From positions 1 through 5,434 of the forward strand of contig CAMDKT010000435.1 of assembly GCA_945900935.1 (NCBI GenBank): a DNA stretch of 5,434 nt, given 5' to 3'. Below the pieces are notes generated by a model that worked only from the letters and a program-made list of their open reading frames with translations, was not told the DNA's origin and ran no database searches. The stretch is from Candidatus Sulfopaludibacter sp. SbA3. GTDB lineage: Bacteria > Acidobacteriota > Terriglobia > Bryobacterales > Bryobacteraceae. The translations under genes and the position numbers were made by a program. Shown piece after piece: positions 5,181 through 5,434 of the stretch. How positions within the stretch are numbered: the stretch's first letter is position 1; every line of letters begins with the position of its first letter.

Positions 5181-5434
5181 ATGAAAATCCTCAGTAAGGT
5201 AATCGTATTAGGCAAAGCACCATCTCCACAGGTTGGTCGGACATGCCTCCAGGTTCGTGAAGGGCTGATTCTGACAGAGTATTTTGCTGACAGGAAAGAC
5301 GCGCGTCTATGCATCGATGGACGGTTAGTACTGCCTGAAGATCAATATTTTGTTAGTGGCGACGCGAGTGTCGAGTCCCTCTCGCCCGCCAGGGAGTTCG
5401 AGTATTACCTCGGGATACTCGAGGCCTTGGACGT
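5181..5434 (+). CDS. Hypothetical protein, 3' end beyond the window
   Basis: From the ATG at 5181 the frame stays open for 84 codons to the window edge. The protein begins MKILSKVIVLGKAP and continues through REGLILTEYFADRK and RLVLPEDQYFVSGD. The same frame has a stop at 5133-5135 and no better start between, so 5181 is the likely start. The upstream GGCGGA (5170-5175) is a weak ribosome binding site. G+C is about 51% by hand count, well below the primase gene and like the genes at the left of the window. I recognise no family. The YFVSGD stretch resembles a motif of S26 signal peptidases, but the catalytic Ser and Lys motifs are not visible before it. Confidence 0.55.
   Translation, partial: MKILSKVIVLGKAPSPQVGRTCLQVREGLILTEYFADRKDARLCIDGRLVLPEDQYFVSGDASVESLSPAREFEYYLGILEALD

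Noticed and set aside
5137..5181. 14-codon ORF overlapping the last CDS start (TAATG)
   Set aside because: Too short, with no ribosome binding site; the overlap is most easily chance.
5340..5390. S26 signal peptidase / TraF-like peptidase in the last CDS (PEDQYFVSGD)
   Set aside because: Only the GD-type motif resembles that family; the preceding catalytic Ser and Lys motifs and a membrane segment are missing from the visible part.

Overview
The window looks like the replication module of an integrative or satellite-type mobile element, with lower-G+C accessory genes on both sides. All recognisable genes are on the + strand. No rRNA, tRNA, CRISPR array, transposase or integrase is visible. 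The host is a bacterium of moderate to high G+C. The style fits a soil or environmental Gram-negative such as an Acidobacteriota, but that is only an impression and no taxonomic marker is present.

Layout: (1) nt 3-836 is the 3' part of a gene that enters from outside the window. It encodes TerB-like helical repeats, a charged linker, a HIRAN DNA-binding domain and a hydrophobic, cysteine-rich tail. (2) Five bases later, nt 842-1744 encodes a 300-residue protein of unknown family with a probable C-terminal helix-turn-helix and an AT-hook-like end. (3) An AT-rich intergenic region (1745-1829) holds a TTGTCC-N9-GGACAA dyad just before (4) a small AlpA/excisionase-type regulator (1830-2027). (5) A possible 33-residue ORF (2030-2131) bridges to (6) an 879-residue fused primase-helicase (2121-4760) with CHC2-type zinc finger, Toprim and DUF927-type ATPase domains. 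(7) The 267 bp after it (4761-5027) contain no convincing gene but hold twelve copies of GGGGAC, six per strand, in a nested dyad-symmetric layout: the best candidate for the element's origin of replication. (8) A 32-codon ORF with a very good ribosome binding site follows (5028-5126). (9) From 5181 an unrecognised CDS of about 51% G+C runs off the window.

How the parts may work together (inference): AlpA-like regulator, primase-helicase and 3' iterons in this order match the replication block of phage-inducible chromosomal islands and related integrated elements, where the Rep/primase-helicase acts on iterons just 3' of its own gene. The core GGACAA of the iterons recurs in the dyad upstream of the regulator, so one protein may act at both the promoter and the origin. 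The TerB-HIRAN protein and its HTH neighbour may be element cargo or resident genes next to the insertion; the window cannot decide.
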